Part shown: positions 24,943 through 32,825 of the stretch, in pieces
Numbering within the stretch: position 1 is the stretch's first letter
How the letters are laid out: every line of letters begins with the position of its first letter
Assembly (NCBI GenBank): GCA_021151825.1
Contig: JAGKWQ010000006.1
Coordinates: forward strand, 421,151-485,150
DNA from: Cellvibrionaceae bacterium
GTDB lineage: Bacteria; Pseudomonadota; Gammaproteobacteria; Pseudomonadales; Cellvibrionaceae
Length of the DNA stretch: 64,000 nucleotides
Direction of reading: 5' to 3'
Position numbers and translations under genes: made by a program
Notes under the pieces: generated by a model
Seen by the model: the letters and a program-made list of their open reading frames with translations, nothing else
What the model was told of the DNA's origin: nothing
Databases searched by the model: none

Positions 24943-25389
24943 TTAAATCAGTTGTGCCCATTGCTGTACCCAATCGCGCGCCAGGGTGGCGGGATCATCA
25001 CCGCTGCATGCGTCAATCACCAATGGATCGCCAATTCGCTTTGCGCCCAAATCTTCGAACGCTGCATCCAATGCTTTACCACCTTCGTTGAAGGTGGTGT
25101 AGCTACTGTCTGCCAGATTAATCACCCCGTAGCGGCGCCCGGCAATACGGGGGTAATCACGAGTAAGGTGCAAATAGACGGGTTGGATATTGTCGGGCAA
25201 TTCACCGGAACCGGTATTTGAATGGCATAACAGGATAATTTCATCGGGGTCACGTGCGAGGTCTTCAGCCCTTGCGTAGGTATTCAATGATACATCATGA
25301 CCTAATTTACGGAGCTCATCGCCCACTAATTCGCCAACTTGCTCGGCACCGCCGTAGACGCTACCGATAAAAATCTGGACTTTACTCAT
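24943..25389 (-). CDS. short flavodoxin, MioC/YqcA-like
   Basis: A 148-residue FMN-binding protein of the MioC/YqcA type. The FMN phosphate loop is IGSVYGGAEQVGELV. The second loop is LCHSNTGSGELPDNIQP, and the third is INLADSSYTTFNEGGKALDAAF. This pattern with NLADSSY is typical of MioC-like flavodoxins, which in E. coli support biotin synthase and other reductive steps. It is the second gene of the trmL-flavodoxin-flavodoxin-mnmC run, 39 bases from trmL. Two flavodoxins in one unit may serve different redox partners. Confidence 0.92.
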   Translation of the reverse strand: MSKVQIFIGSVYGGAEQVGELVGDELRKLGHDVSLNTYARAEDLARDPDEIILLCHSNTGSGELPDNIQPVYLHLTRDYPRIAGRRYGVINLADSSYTTFNEGGKALDAAFEDLGAKRIGDPLVIDACSGDDPATLARDWVQQWAQLI

Positions 25390-25428
25390 GGAATCAGTCT
25401 CATGGATTAGCCTTATCAGGCGCTGTTT

Positions 25429-25893
25429 CTAAAGCGCGCCAGCATACCCTAATTGACGCCAGGCTTCATAAACCATTACGGCGACAGCATTGGATAAATT
25501 CATACTTCTGCTATTTTCTACCATAGGTATACGCAATACCTGATTGGTTGGTAGTGACTCGCGAATCGATACGGGTAGACCACGAGACTCAGGGCCGAAC
25601 AATAAATAATCGCCAGATTGGAATTGTGCATCGCTGTGGCAATGGAAGCCTTTCGTGCTCAGTGCAAAAATTCGCACTGCTTTCGTTGTGTTTAAAAATG
25701 CGTCCCAACTTGCGTGAATATGCACGTCCTGTGTTTCGGCATAGTCCATTCCTGCTCTCGCTACACTTTTTTCATCCAATTTAAATCCCAACGGTTCAAT
25801 CAAATGCAACTTACAACCGGTATTGGCAGCAAGCCGGATGATGTTTCCGGTGTTAGGGGGAATTTCCGGTTCAAAAAGAACTATGTTCAACAT
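25429..25893 (-). CDS. trmL: tRNA (cytidine(34)-2'-O)-methyltransferase TrmL
   Basis: A 154-residue SPOUT-class methyltransferase that 2'-O-methylates the wobble base of tRNA-Leu isoacceptors. Diagnostic blocks are EPEIPPNTGNIIRLAANTG at the N-terminus, GFKLDEKSVARAGMDYAE, YLLFGPESRGLP, and the knotted SAM site IPMVENSRSMNLSNAVAVMV. Length and motifs match TrmL (formerly YibK). It is the first gene of a minus-strand run that ends with mnmC, an enzyme acting on the same wobble position. Its start is close to the divergent mshI-like gene, leaving about 25 bases for both 5' regions. Confidence 0.95.
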   Translation of the reverse strand: MLNIVLFEPEIPPNTGNIIRLAANTGCKLHLIEPLGFKLDEKSVARAGMDYAETQDVHIHASWDAFLNTTKAVRIFALSTKGFHCHSDAQFQSGDYLLFGPESRGLPVSIRESLPTNQVLRIPMVENSRSMNLSNAVAVMVYEAWRQLGYAGAL

Positions 25894-25918
25894 TTGGCGT
25901 TTTCACCTTTTATGGTCT

Positions 25919-26992
25919 ATGTTTTTTGTTAAACGTTATGTTTCCGACGCCAATTATAAGCAAGAGTTATTAAATCGTTTGCACAATTTTTCGGCCAGTC
26001 ATTCACGCACCTTAGCTCAGTTAACGGGAAAACGAGAATCAACTTTGAACGGAATTGTGGAAAAAATAACCAAGGTTTTGCGCGCTAGTCGTAGCCAAAA
26101 TCAAACATTAGGGGTTGAGTTTACGCCTGAGGGTGTTGCTTTCGCCCATGTTCAGCGACCCGCTACCCAACAACCGCTATTAGCCCATTGCGAATTTTTA
26201 CCTGTCGAAGATGGCATTGATCTTGTCGATATATTACGTGCCCGTTTAACAAAATTGGGGTTGTACAATGTGCCCTGCAATTTGGTAATGGCGGCAGGTA
26301 ATTACCAATTAATTTTGGGTGAGGCACCCAAAGTTCCGCAGGAAGAATTAGCGGATGCATTGCGCTGGCGTGTGAAAGATCTGGTGCAATTTCCGATTGC
26401 AGAGGCTGTTGTCGACGCTTTCTTTTTGCCAGAAGACAGTGCGCGCGGTGGTAATCGTATGGCTTATGCGGTAGTTGCCCAGCGCAAACAAGTAGAGGCG
26501 CAAGTCAGTCTGGCAAGGGCAAGTGGCCTTGAATTAAAAAATATAGATATTGCCGAACTTGTGTTACGCAATCTTGCGGAAAGTTGTTGTGATACCAAGC
26601 GCGGTGTGGCCATTGTTAAATTGCAACAAGGTGGCGGCAGTTTGCAAATTATTCGCGATGGTAATCTCTATCTCTCACGTCAATTTTCCCTTTCCTATAA
26701 CGCTGGCTTACTGGATGATTTACCTGGCGACTCTCTCGTATTGGAGCTGCAACGTTCGCTGGATTATTTCGAACGACAAATGCGTCAGGTTCCCCCCAGC
26801 CATGTTTATTTGTGTGGTGAAAATGTTACTGCCGATAAACTCACTCCGGAAATTCGCAATGCAGTAGCTGTTAGCATCAATCTGTTAAACCTTGAGAATG
26901 GCTTGCAAATTACTGATGGTATTCCCGACCACAGCTTATCTCTGTGTTTGCATGCAGTGGGCGCTGCATTACGCCAGGATCAGGTAGGGTGA
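25919..26992 (+). CDS. mshI: MSHA biogenesis protein MshI (PilM/GspL-like)
   Basis: A 357-residue protein with an actin-like ATPase fold related to PilM and the cytoplasmic part of GspL. Visible blocks are LGVEFTPEGVAFAHV, LVMAAGNYQLILGEAPKVP, EELADALRWRVKDLVQFPI and a late ELQRSLDYFERQM with VYLCGE. In type IV pilus systems this subunit links the cytoplasmic ATPase to the inner-membrane PilN/PilO-like proteins. The start at 25919 is chosen because longer in-frame starts run into the divergent trmL gene. First gene of the msh cluster; the next gene is six bases downstream. An mshH homologue, present upstream in Vibrio, is not seen. Confidence 0.85.
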   Translation: MFFVKRYVSDANYKQELLNRLHNFSASHSRTLAQLTGKRESTLNGIVEKITKVLRASRSQNQTLGVEFTPEGVAFAHVQRPATQQPLLAHCEFLPVEDGIDLVDILRARLTKLGLYNVPCNLVMAAGNYQLILGEAPKVPQEELADALRWRVKDLVQFPIAEAVVDAFFLPEDSARGGNRMAYAVVAQRKQVEAQVSLARASGLELKNIDIAELVLRNLAESCCDTKRGVAIVKLQQGGGSLQIIRDGNLYLSRQFSLSYNAGLLDDLPGDSLVLELQRSLDYFERQMRQVPPSHVYLCGENVTADKLTPEIRNAVAVSINLLNLENGLQITDGIPDHSLSLCLHAVGAALRQDQVG

Positions 26993-26998
26993 GCTAAT

Positions 26999-27676
26999 AT
27001 GCAACAGATCAATTTATATTTGCCAGAATTTCAGCCCAATCGCGAACCCTTGCGCAGTATCCATATGTTGTGGGGAATGCTGGTATTTATTGGGCTGCTA
27101 TTACTGATAAGTTATTTCAGTGCTCATGGTAACCGTCTGCTGGCTGAACAGGTTGAAAAAAGTCGTACGCAATTAGAACAATTAAAAAAGCAAGCCACGC
27201 AACTGGAACAACAACGCCCCACTAATAATATTGTTGATCTTGATGCTCAGTTATTACATCTTTCTCATGAGCTAAGCAGGCGTGATCAAGTTCTTCAGGT
27301 TATAGCGAATAAAAATTTAGGTAATAACACCGGTTTTTCCGCGTATTTGCAGGCGTTGGGGCGGCAATCCCTGAGTTCTGTAAGCCTTGAAGCTTTTTCG
27401 CTACTAGCAGGTGGGAGCTATCTTGAATTTGCTGGTAAGGCACGTTCAGTGGATCAAGTTCCTCTATATATCCAACGTTTGCGCAATGAGCCTGTCTTCA
27501 TCGGCGCTGCATTTGGTGTTTTACATGCCCAATCGCAAAAAAATAATGCCGGGGTTTTTGATTTTTCATTAGCAAAAGAAAATCAGGCTGCAATCTCTGA
27601 TGAATCAAAAACGGCAGTGCAAATGCTTCTTGAAGCTAACGAAGAAGCTAATCAGCAGCCGCGAGGACAAAATTAA
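26999..27676 (+). CDS. PilN-like MSHA inner-membrane protein (MshI2 position)
   Basis: A 225-residue bitopic protein. Residues 1-17 are cytoplasmic and contain MQQINLYLPEFQP, the conserved PilN-type N-terminal motif (INL-P) that binds the PilM-like partner. A TM helix covers about 22-42 (LWGMLVFIGLLLLISYF). A coiled-coil follows (50-80), then a ferredoxin-like domain. In the msh locus this subunit sits between MshI and MshJ. The gene is six bases after mshI, and its stop overlaps the mshJ start in TAATG, so translation is likely coupled. Confidence 0.8.
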   Translation: MQQINLYLPEFQPNREPLRSIHMLWGMLVFIGLLLLISYFSAHGNRLLAEQVEKSRTQLEQLKKQATQLEQQRPTNNIVDLDAQLLHLSHELSRRDQVLQVIANKNLGNNTGFSAYLQALGRQSLSSVSLEAFSLLAGGSYLEFAGKARSVDQVPLYIQRLRNEPVFIGAAFGVLHAQSQKNNAGVFDFSLAKENQAAISDESKTAVQMLLEANEEANQQPRGQN

Positions 27677-28362
27677 TGTCAAGCGCGATTCAACAATTAA
27701 TGGAACAAATAGATAGCCGTGTTATGCGTGAGCGGCTGTTAATTTTTATTACATTGTTAGCAATTATTTTTTTGTTGTGGAATTTTTTATTGCAAGGAAA
27801 TTTTGATGACAAACGTAAAGCGCTTGAGCTGGAAGCACAAAGTGTTAATGCAGAGCAGAGTACGTTGGAGGTTCATATATCTGAGCTATCCGTTTCTCTT
27901 GCCAATGATCCTGCGATAGTAAAAAGCCAGGAGATTATTCAACTGAGCCAGCGTATTAAGGAGGTTGAGGCTAATGTGGCAGGGTTATCTCAAGGTTTAA
28001 TCAGGGCTAGTCAATTGCCTCAAGCGTTGGAAGAAGTTTTACAAAAAACATCCGCTATTACTGTTTTGCAGGTACGCACATTGCCCGCACATGAACTGCA
28101 GTTAACTGCCAAAAGCGAAACGCCTTTATCAATAGCTTTACCAGCACAAGACGAGGGGGGGACTGGTGTTTATAAGCATTCTGTACTAATTCGTGTAAGT
28201 GGTAGTTACGCGCAATTATTGAAGCTAATGGTTGAAATTGAGTCACTTCAATGGAAGTTTTATTGGGAATCCTTGGATTATCGAGTAACCCAATATCCAA
28301 ATGCGATGATCGATATTCGTGTCTTTACTTTAAGCTCAGAAGAGGGACTGCTAGGTGTTTAG
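27676..28362 (+). CDS. mshJ: MSHA biogenesis protein MshJ (PilO-like)
   Basis: A 228-residue bitopic protein with one TM helix at about 22-42 (LLIFITLLAIIFLLWNFLL), a coiled-coil region (50-110, beginning KRKALELEAQSVNAEQ) and a C-terminal alpha/beta domain (IRVSGSYAQLLKLMVEIESL), the PilO/GspM layout. It should pair with the PilN-like protein in the inner-membrane alignment complex. It shares TAATG with the gene upstream and overlaps mshK by eight bases. Assignment rests on position in the cluster plus topology. Confidence 0.85.
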   Translation: MSSAIQQLMEQIDSRVMRERLLIFITLLAIIFLLWNFLLQGNFDDKRKALELEAQSVNAEQSTLEVHISELSVSLANDPAIVKSQEIIQLSQRIKEVEANVAGLSQGLIRASQLPQALEEVLQKTSAITVLQVRTLPAHELQLTAKSETPLSIALPAQDEGGTGVYKHSVLIRVSGSYAQLLKLMVEIESLQWKFYWESLDYRVTQYPNAMIDIRVFTLSSEEGLLGV

Positions 28363-28696
28363 GTGGCCGATGATTGTGTTTCTTGCAATAACGAGTATTT
28401 GCGCCTTTGCGGAATCTGATGAAAATAATGGAGTTCGCGATCCGACAATTCCTCTCGGATATAGTTCAGGTTATGTGGGGAGTAGAAATGCATCGGAGTT
28501 AGTATTGGATTCTGTTCTGATTAGTCCTAATCGTAAGTTAGCCATCATTAATGGCGAAATTCTTCGAGAGGGGCAGGCTCTGGCTGGCGCCAGTGGAATA
28601 AAAGTTCAGCGCATCTTGCCGCAGACGGTGGTGCTACAGCAGGGCGAAAAAACCTGGGTTTTGAACTTATCCCCCAGTGTTATAACAAAACATTAA
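28355..28696 (+). CDS. mshK: MSHA biogenesis protein MshK (PilP-like)
   Basis: A 113-residue periplasmic protein with a short signal sequence (VFLAITSICAFA) and a small beta-domain. The sequence GVRDPTIPLGY is the typical DPT motif at the mature N-terminus. LDSVLISPNRKLAIINGEIL and WVLNLSPSVITK follow the pattern of MshK/GspC/PilP homology-region domains that bind the secretin. GTG at 28355 overlaps the mshJ end; ATG at 28370 is an alternative start that shortens the protein by five residues. mshL follows after 30 bases. Confidence 0.8.
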   Translation: MFRWPMIVFLAITSICAFAESDENNGVRDPTIPLGYSSGYVGSRNASELVLDSVLISPNRKLAIINGEILREGQALAGASGIKVQRILPQTVVLQQGEKTWVLNLSPSVITKH

Positions 28697-28726
28697 TTGA
28701 CAGTAAGACTAATTGAGGCTGTAACA

Positions 28727-30568
28727 ATGCTCATCAGACCGGATCTTCATCAGCCATCATTCTCTGCTGCACCTGCGCGGCGATTGTTGCATGTGATAAT
28801 TATATTAAGTCTGTCAATGTTGATAGCCTGCTCATCATCTAACAACACTAATAAAAAACTTCTGACGGAAGATACATTGAACCAAGTTGTAGCGCAGCAA
28901 CGAGACCAGCGAAAAACACTCGCTGCTGTGCCGGGAGAGGTTAGTAAAACGCTACTGGATAACCAGTCTATTGCGACTGGAGGGGCACTAAAAAATGCTC
29001 GTGATCGTTTTGATGTCTCCGTCCGAAACGTTCCTGCACAAACATTTTTTCTTAGTTTGGTTAATGGTACCGGCGTCAATCTGGTTGTTCATCCGGAAGT
29101 GAATGGTAGCATCACGTTGGATTTAAAAAATGTCACTGTAGATGAAGTATTGCGAATAACTCGGGATATTTACGGTTATGAATTTAAGTTTGAGCGCGGT
29201 ATTTACACAGTTTATGCAAATATTTTACGAACTGAGGTTTTCCAAATCAATTATTTGGATGTGCAGCGCGTCGGTGTTTCTGATACCAGCGTAATGATCG
29301 GTCGTGCGCAAACATCAGGAGGTAATAATACGAATGCGAACTCTGGTGGCAATAATGCTACTGCGAATGAAAACGCCAACTTGTTATCCATGATTGAGAG
29401 TGTTCAGAAACAAAATCAAGATGGTAATGGCAGTGGTAGTGGATCAGCACTTACACCTGGCTCCCGTGTCCAAACTTTAAATCGTACCGATTTTTGGGCA
29501 TCGTTAGAGAAAACAATCGTATCCATAATTGGTGGTGAAAGCCAAAGTCGTTCGGTGATGGTTACACCTCAGGCTGGTATGATTGTAGTGAAAGCTATGC
29601 CTAACGAATTAAGTGCAGTCCGTAATTTTCTTGAGCGGTCAGAGTTGAGTGTAAAGCGTCAGGTTATTCTTGAGGCAAAAATTCTGGAAGTGCGATTGAG
29701 CGAAGGTTTTGAAGCTGGTGTAAATTGGGGGGCAATCAGTGGGCAAATAAGTGCTGCCAAAAATTTGGAAGATGGATTTTTATTAAATACCGATGGCTCG
29801 TCTGAGGTTGGAGAGTTTAGATCGCTCACTAGAACTTATACCTATTTTGATAGTGACGGTAATCTGGTTGCTACCCAGGTTCCTGCACGAGAAAAAATTG
29901 GCAGTACCATTGCTGGGTTAGTTCAAGTGACTGATATCACCAAGCTTTTGTCTTTATTGGAAACGCAAGGGACGGTCCAAGTGCTTTCCAGTCCGCGTGT
30001 GTCAACAGTAAACAATCAAAAAGCAGTAATTCGTGTGGGTTCAGATGAGTATTTTGTTACTGGAATATCTAGTAATCAGACTGCAAATGCTGCCGCTATT
30101 ACCAGCACCCCGAATATTGAGTTGTCATCGTTTTTTAGTGGAATATCTTTGGATGTTACACCTCAAATTTCTGAAAATGGTGAAGTAATATTACACATCC
30201 ATCCTGTTGTCAGTGAAGTAACTGATCAGCAAAAAGTATTTACGGTGGGAGATGAGGAATTTTCATTGCCTTTGGCTCTACGTGGAGTTCGTGAGTCCGA
30301 CAGTATTGTCAAAGCTTCTAGTGGGCAAGTAATTGTATTAGGGGGATTAATGACCGAGTCCTCCCACGCGACTGATGGCAAACGTCCATTGCTGGGTGAT
30401 ATTCCCGGTATTAATGCATTGTTCCGTACCAAACAAAAATCCAAAGCAAAAACCGAATTGGTTATTTTGTTACGCCCTATAGTGGTAGAGCAAAATACCT
30501 GGAATGAGCAACTCAATGAAGTACAAAGCACTATGCAACAGATGGGCGAGGCCTATAGAAACAAATAG
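28727..30568 (+). CDS. mshL: MSHA pilus secretin MshL
   Basis: A 613-residue outer-membrane lipoprotein secretin through which the pilus leaves the cell. Signal and lipobox (SMLIAC) lie at about 20-36. A secretin/TonB short N-terminal domain follows (VRNVPAQTFFLSLVNGTGVN), then a Gly/Asn-rich spacer (about 200-240) and the secretin core, with VLSSPRVSTVNNQKAVIRVG, LDVTPQISENGEVILHIHP and VIVLGGLMTESSHATDGKRP, ending TELVILLRPIVV. These are the standard GspD/PilQ/MshL blocks. The ATG at 28727, with TGAGG upstream, is preferred over TTG at 28697. Sixth step of the gene order seen in Vibrio. Confidence 0.93.
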   Translation: MLIRPDLHQPSFSAAPARRLLHVIIILSLSMLIACSSSNNTNKKLLTEDTLNQVVAQQRDQRKTLAAVPGEVSKTLLDNQSIATGGALKNARDRFDVSVRNVPAQTFFLSLVNGTGVNLVVHPEVNGSITLDLKNVTVDEVLRITRDIYGYEFKFERGIYTVYANILRTEVFQINYLDVQRVGVSDTSVMIGRAQTSGGNNTNANSGGNNATANENANLLSMIESVQKQNQDGNGSGSGSALTPGSRVQTLNRTDFWASLEKTIVSIIGGESQSRSVMVTPQAGMIVVKAMPNELSAVRNFLERSELSVKRQVILEAKILEVRLSEGFEAGVNWGAISGQISAAKNLEDGFLLNTDGSSEVGEFRSLTRTYTYFDSDGNLVATQVPAREKIGSTIAGLVQVTDITKLLSLLETQGTVQVLSSPRVSTVNNQKAVIRVGSDEYFVTGISSNQTANAAAITSTPNIELSSFFSGISLDVTPQISENGEVILHIHPVVSEVTDQQKVFTVGDEEFSLPLALRGVRESDSIVKASSGQVIVLGGLMTESSHATDGKRPLLGDIPGINALFRTKQKSKAKTELVILLRPIVVEQNTWNEQLNEVQSTMQQMGEAYRNK

Positions 30569-30603
30569 CAAACAATAATGCGTGTTTGCCGACGAGGTTT
30601 CCC

Positions 30604-31524
30604 ATGTATCGACAACATTTCGGATTAAACGAACATCCTTTTTCATTAACACCAGATACACAATTTTATTTTAATAGCCAAAGCCATCGTGAGGTGTTGA
30701 GCACTTTGCTTCTGGCATTGCGCCACAGTGAAGGGTTTATAAAAATTGTGGGGGAAGTGGGAACCGGAAAAACACTCCTCAGTCGCAAGTTGCTTGCCAG
30801 CCTGGGTGAAAATTTTATCACCGCTTACATTCCCAATCCTTATTTAACACCTGATGAACTCAAATGGTTTCTTGCAGAAGAAATCGGGATTGCGTATTCA
30901 CCAGAAATACCTTCTTATCAATTGCTTAAAGAAATTAATTTACGCTTGGTGGAACTTGCACAACAAAAACGACAAGTTGTCTTGATTGTGGATGAGGCCC
31001 AGGCAATGCCACGTGAGACAATAGAAGCCTTACGCCTGCTAACTAATTTGGAAACTGAAAAAAGTAAATTATTGCAAGTTGTTTTATTCGGGCAACCCGA
31101 GTTGGATGAATTACTGGATCGACCTGATTTACGCCAACTTAAACAACGTATTGTGTTTGCAGAATATCTTCAGACTATTCCCAAATCCAGTTTGAACGAT
31201 TATCTGTCTTATCGTTTAAGCTCAGCAGGTTATCGCGGAGCATTGTTATTTTCGCCGACGGCAATTGGTTTATTGTACAAAGCATCTGCAGGTGTTCCCC
31301 GGTTGATTAATGTCATCGCACACAAAGCCTTATTGGCTGCTTATGGGCAAGGCGCGGAACGCGTTAATCGGAAACACATGATGCGTGCAATTATGGATAC
31401 CGCTGAAAGCCGCTCATTGGGACGTTGGTTGGCACGGCGTGATTTTTGGCTATGGCCATCACTGGCTGCTGGTGCAGCGGCGCTCATTGTATTGGCTCCT
31501 GGTTTATTGAGCGGTGCATCATGA
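30604..31524 (+). CDS. mshM: MSHA biogenesis ATPase MshM (ExeA-like)
   Basis: A 306-residue AAA-type ATPase. The start MYRQHFGLNEHPFSLTPDT is the hallmark of ExeA/MshM/GspA proteins. Walker A is GEVGTGKTLLSRKLL and Walker B is VVLIVDEAQAMP, with a sensor region LLQVVLFGQPELDE. A single TM helix ends the protein (WPSLAAGAAALIVLAPGLL). ExeA-like proteins help to assemble the secretin multimer across peptidoglycan. ATG at 30604 with GAGG upstream is chosen over TTG at 30586. The stop overlaps the mshN start (ATGA). Confidence 0.9.
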   Translation: MYRQHFGLNEHPFSLTPDTQFYFNSQSHREVLSTLLLALRHSEGFIKIVGEVGTGKTLLSRKLLASLGENFITAYIPNPYLTPDELKWFLAEEIGIAYSPEIPSYQLLKEINLRLVELAQQKRQVVLIVDEAQAMPRETIEALRLLTNLETEKSKLLQVVLFGQPELDELLDRPDLRQLKQRIVFAEYLQTIPKSSLNDYLSYRLSSAGYRGALLFSPTAIGLLYKASAGVPRLINVIAHKALLAAYGQGAERVNRKHMMRAIMDTAESRSLGRWLARRDFWLWPSLAAGAAALIVLAPGLLSGAS

Positions 31525-32801
31525 GTTTGTTGAATGATATGTTGCGTGATTTATCTCTGGAGCAAAAAACCTCTGATGGGATAAATGATGCCCAAACTGA
31601 TGAGCTGGATTTTCGTGCACATGAGCAACGTGAGTTGTTGCAACAAACCAGGGTAGTAAAGCCTGTTCGCGGAACTTTGCTGCCGAGCATTGCAGTGTTT
31701 TTTGCCGTGATGATTTTGTTGCTGGCGTGGAAACAACATTTTTGGTTAACGGATACACCAGCTTCAATTGATGTAGGAGAACCAGGCGCAGCAGCTAATA
31801 TCCCAGCACCAATACCTGCTCATAATTCATTATCGGAGCAAAAACCAATTGATGTTGTTTACACCAATGAGGTTGCACCTTCAAGCCCGTCACCTACTGC
31901 GGCTGAGTCAAACAATGAACCTGTTCAATCTGTAAATGCATTGGATGAGCGCTTGGCTGCACTTGAGTCTGCACTAACTCGCTTATCAACAGCGGTGGAA
32001 AAATCCGCTGCAATTGAAGAAGCCAATGTAGCAATCTCTTATGTTGCAGCAGAAACTCCAGCTTCTCTTGAGCTTAAGGCGCAAGCTGCTATGACTGGCG
32101 AAGAACACGTAGCTGAAAACGAATCAGAGAGCATTCAGGATCCATTCGTTGATGCTGGAGAACCTTTGGTGCAAGCAGAAGTTGCTTCCGCGACGACCGA
32201 AATGCCCGCCGATGCACACCTATCAATTTCACCCAATCCTGTTGCAGTAGATCAGCGCCAAACCGAGAAGGCACGACAATTGTTAATGCAAGGGCAGGAG
32301 TCTGTGGCAATTATTGGTTTACAGGCATTTATTGCCAGCGCAAAAGCACCGCGTGAATCAACAAAGTTATTATTGGATATCTTTAATGTTCAAGGGAATG
32401 TTATGGATATGGAAAAATTATTGGCTACCGCTAATTATCTTCCATCAGTAGATCAATATTTTTATATGGCAAAAATTTTAATAGCTAAACAGCGTGAGGC
32501 GGATGCTATCCAGTTGTTGGAATTACATTTAACGGAAGCAAATGAGCAGGAAAATTATCTCGCATTGCTGGCCGGGTTATACCAGAGGGCAGGGAGCTTT
32601 CAGGAAGCTGCAACCTTGTATCGTCGTTTATTAACCAGCGCAGGCGACAAGCCCGCTTATTGGTTAGGTTTTGCGCTTGCACAAGATTCTCTTGATCAGC
32701 CTCAAACGGCAAAACAAGCTTATTTGCGTTTAGCTAATTATTCTGATTTGCAACCGCAGGTTCGTACTTATATCCAGCAGCGTCTAGCTGCTTTGCAATA
32801 A
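31521..32801 (+). CDS. mshN: MSHA biogenesis protein MshN (TPR protein)
   Basis: A 426-residue bitopic protein. It starts MSLLNDMLRDLSLEQ, as in MshN and GspB-like proteins. A TM helix lies at about 52-72 (LLPSIAVFFAVMILLLAW). A long acidic, Pro/Ala-rich periplasmic spacer (75-240) leads to TPR-like repeats at the C-terminus, including ALLAGLYQRAGSFQEAATLY and YWLGFALAQDSLDQPQTAKQ. It probably works with MshM in secretin assembly. The start is fixed by the four-base ATGA overlap with mshM. Confidence 0.87.
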   Translation: MSLLNDMLRDLSLEQKTSDGINDAQTDELDFRAHEQRELLQQTRVVKPVRGTLLPSIAVFFAVMILLLAWKQHFWLTDTPASIDVGEPGAAANIPAPIPAHNSLSEQKPIDVVYTNEVAPSSPSPTAAESNNEPVQSVNALDERLAALESALTRLSTAVEKSAAIEEANVAISYVAAETPASLELKAQAAMTGEEHVAENESESIQDPFVDAGEPLVQAEVASATTEMPADAHLSISPNPVAVDQRQTEKARQLLMQGQESVAIIGLQAFIASAKAPRESTKLLLDIFNVQGNVMDMEKLLATANYLPSVDQYFYMAKILIAKQREADAIQLLELHLTEANEQENYLALLAGLYQRAGSFQEAATLYRRLLTSAGDKPAYWLGFALAQDSLDQPQTAKQAYLRLANYSDLQPQVRTYIQQRLAALQ

Positions 32802-32825
32802 TTTGCGTTTATATAGAGCCATTTT

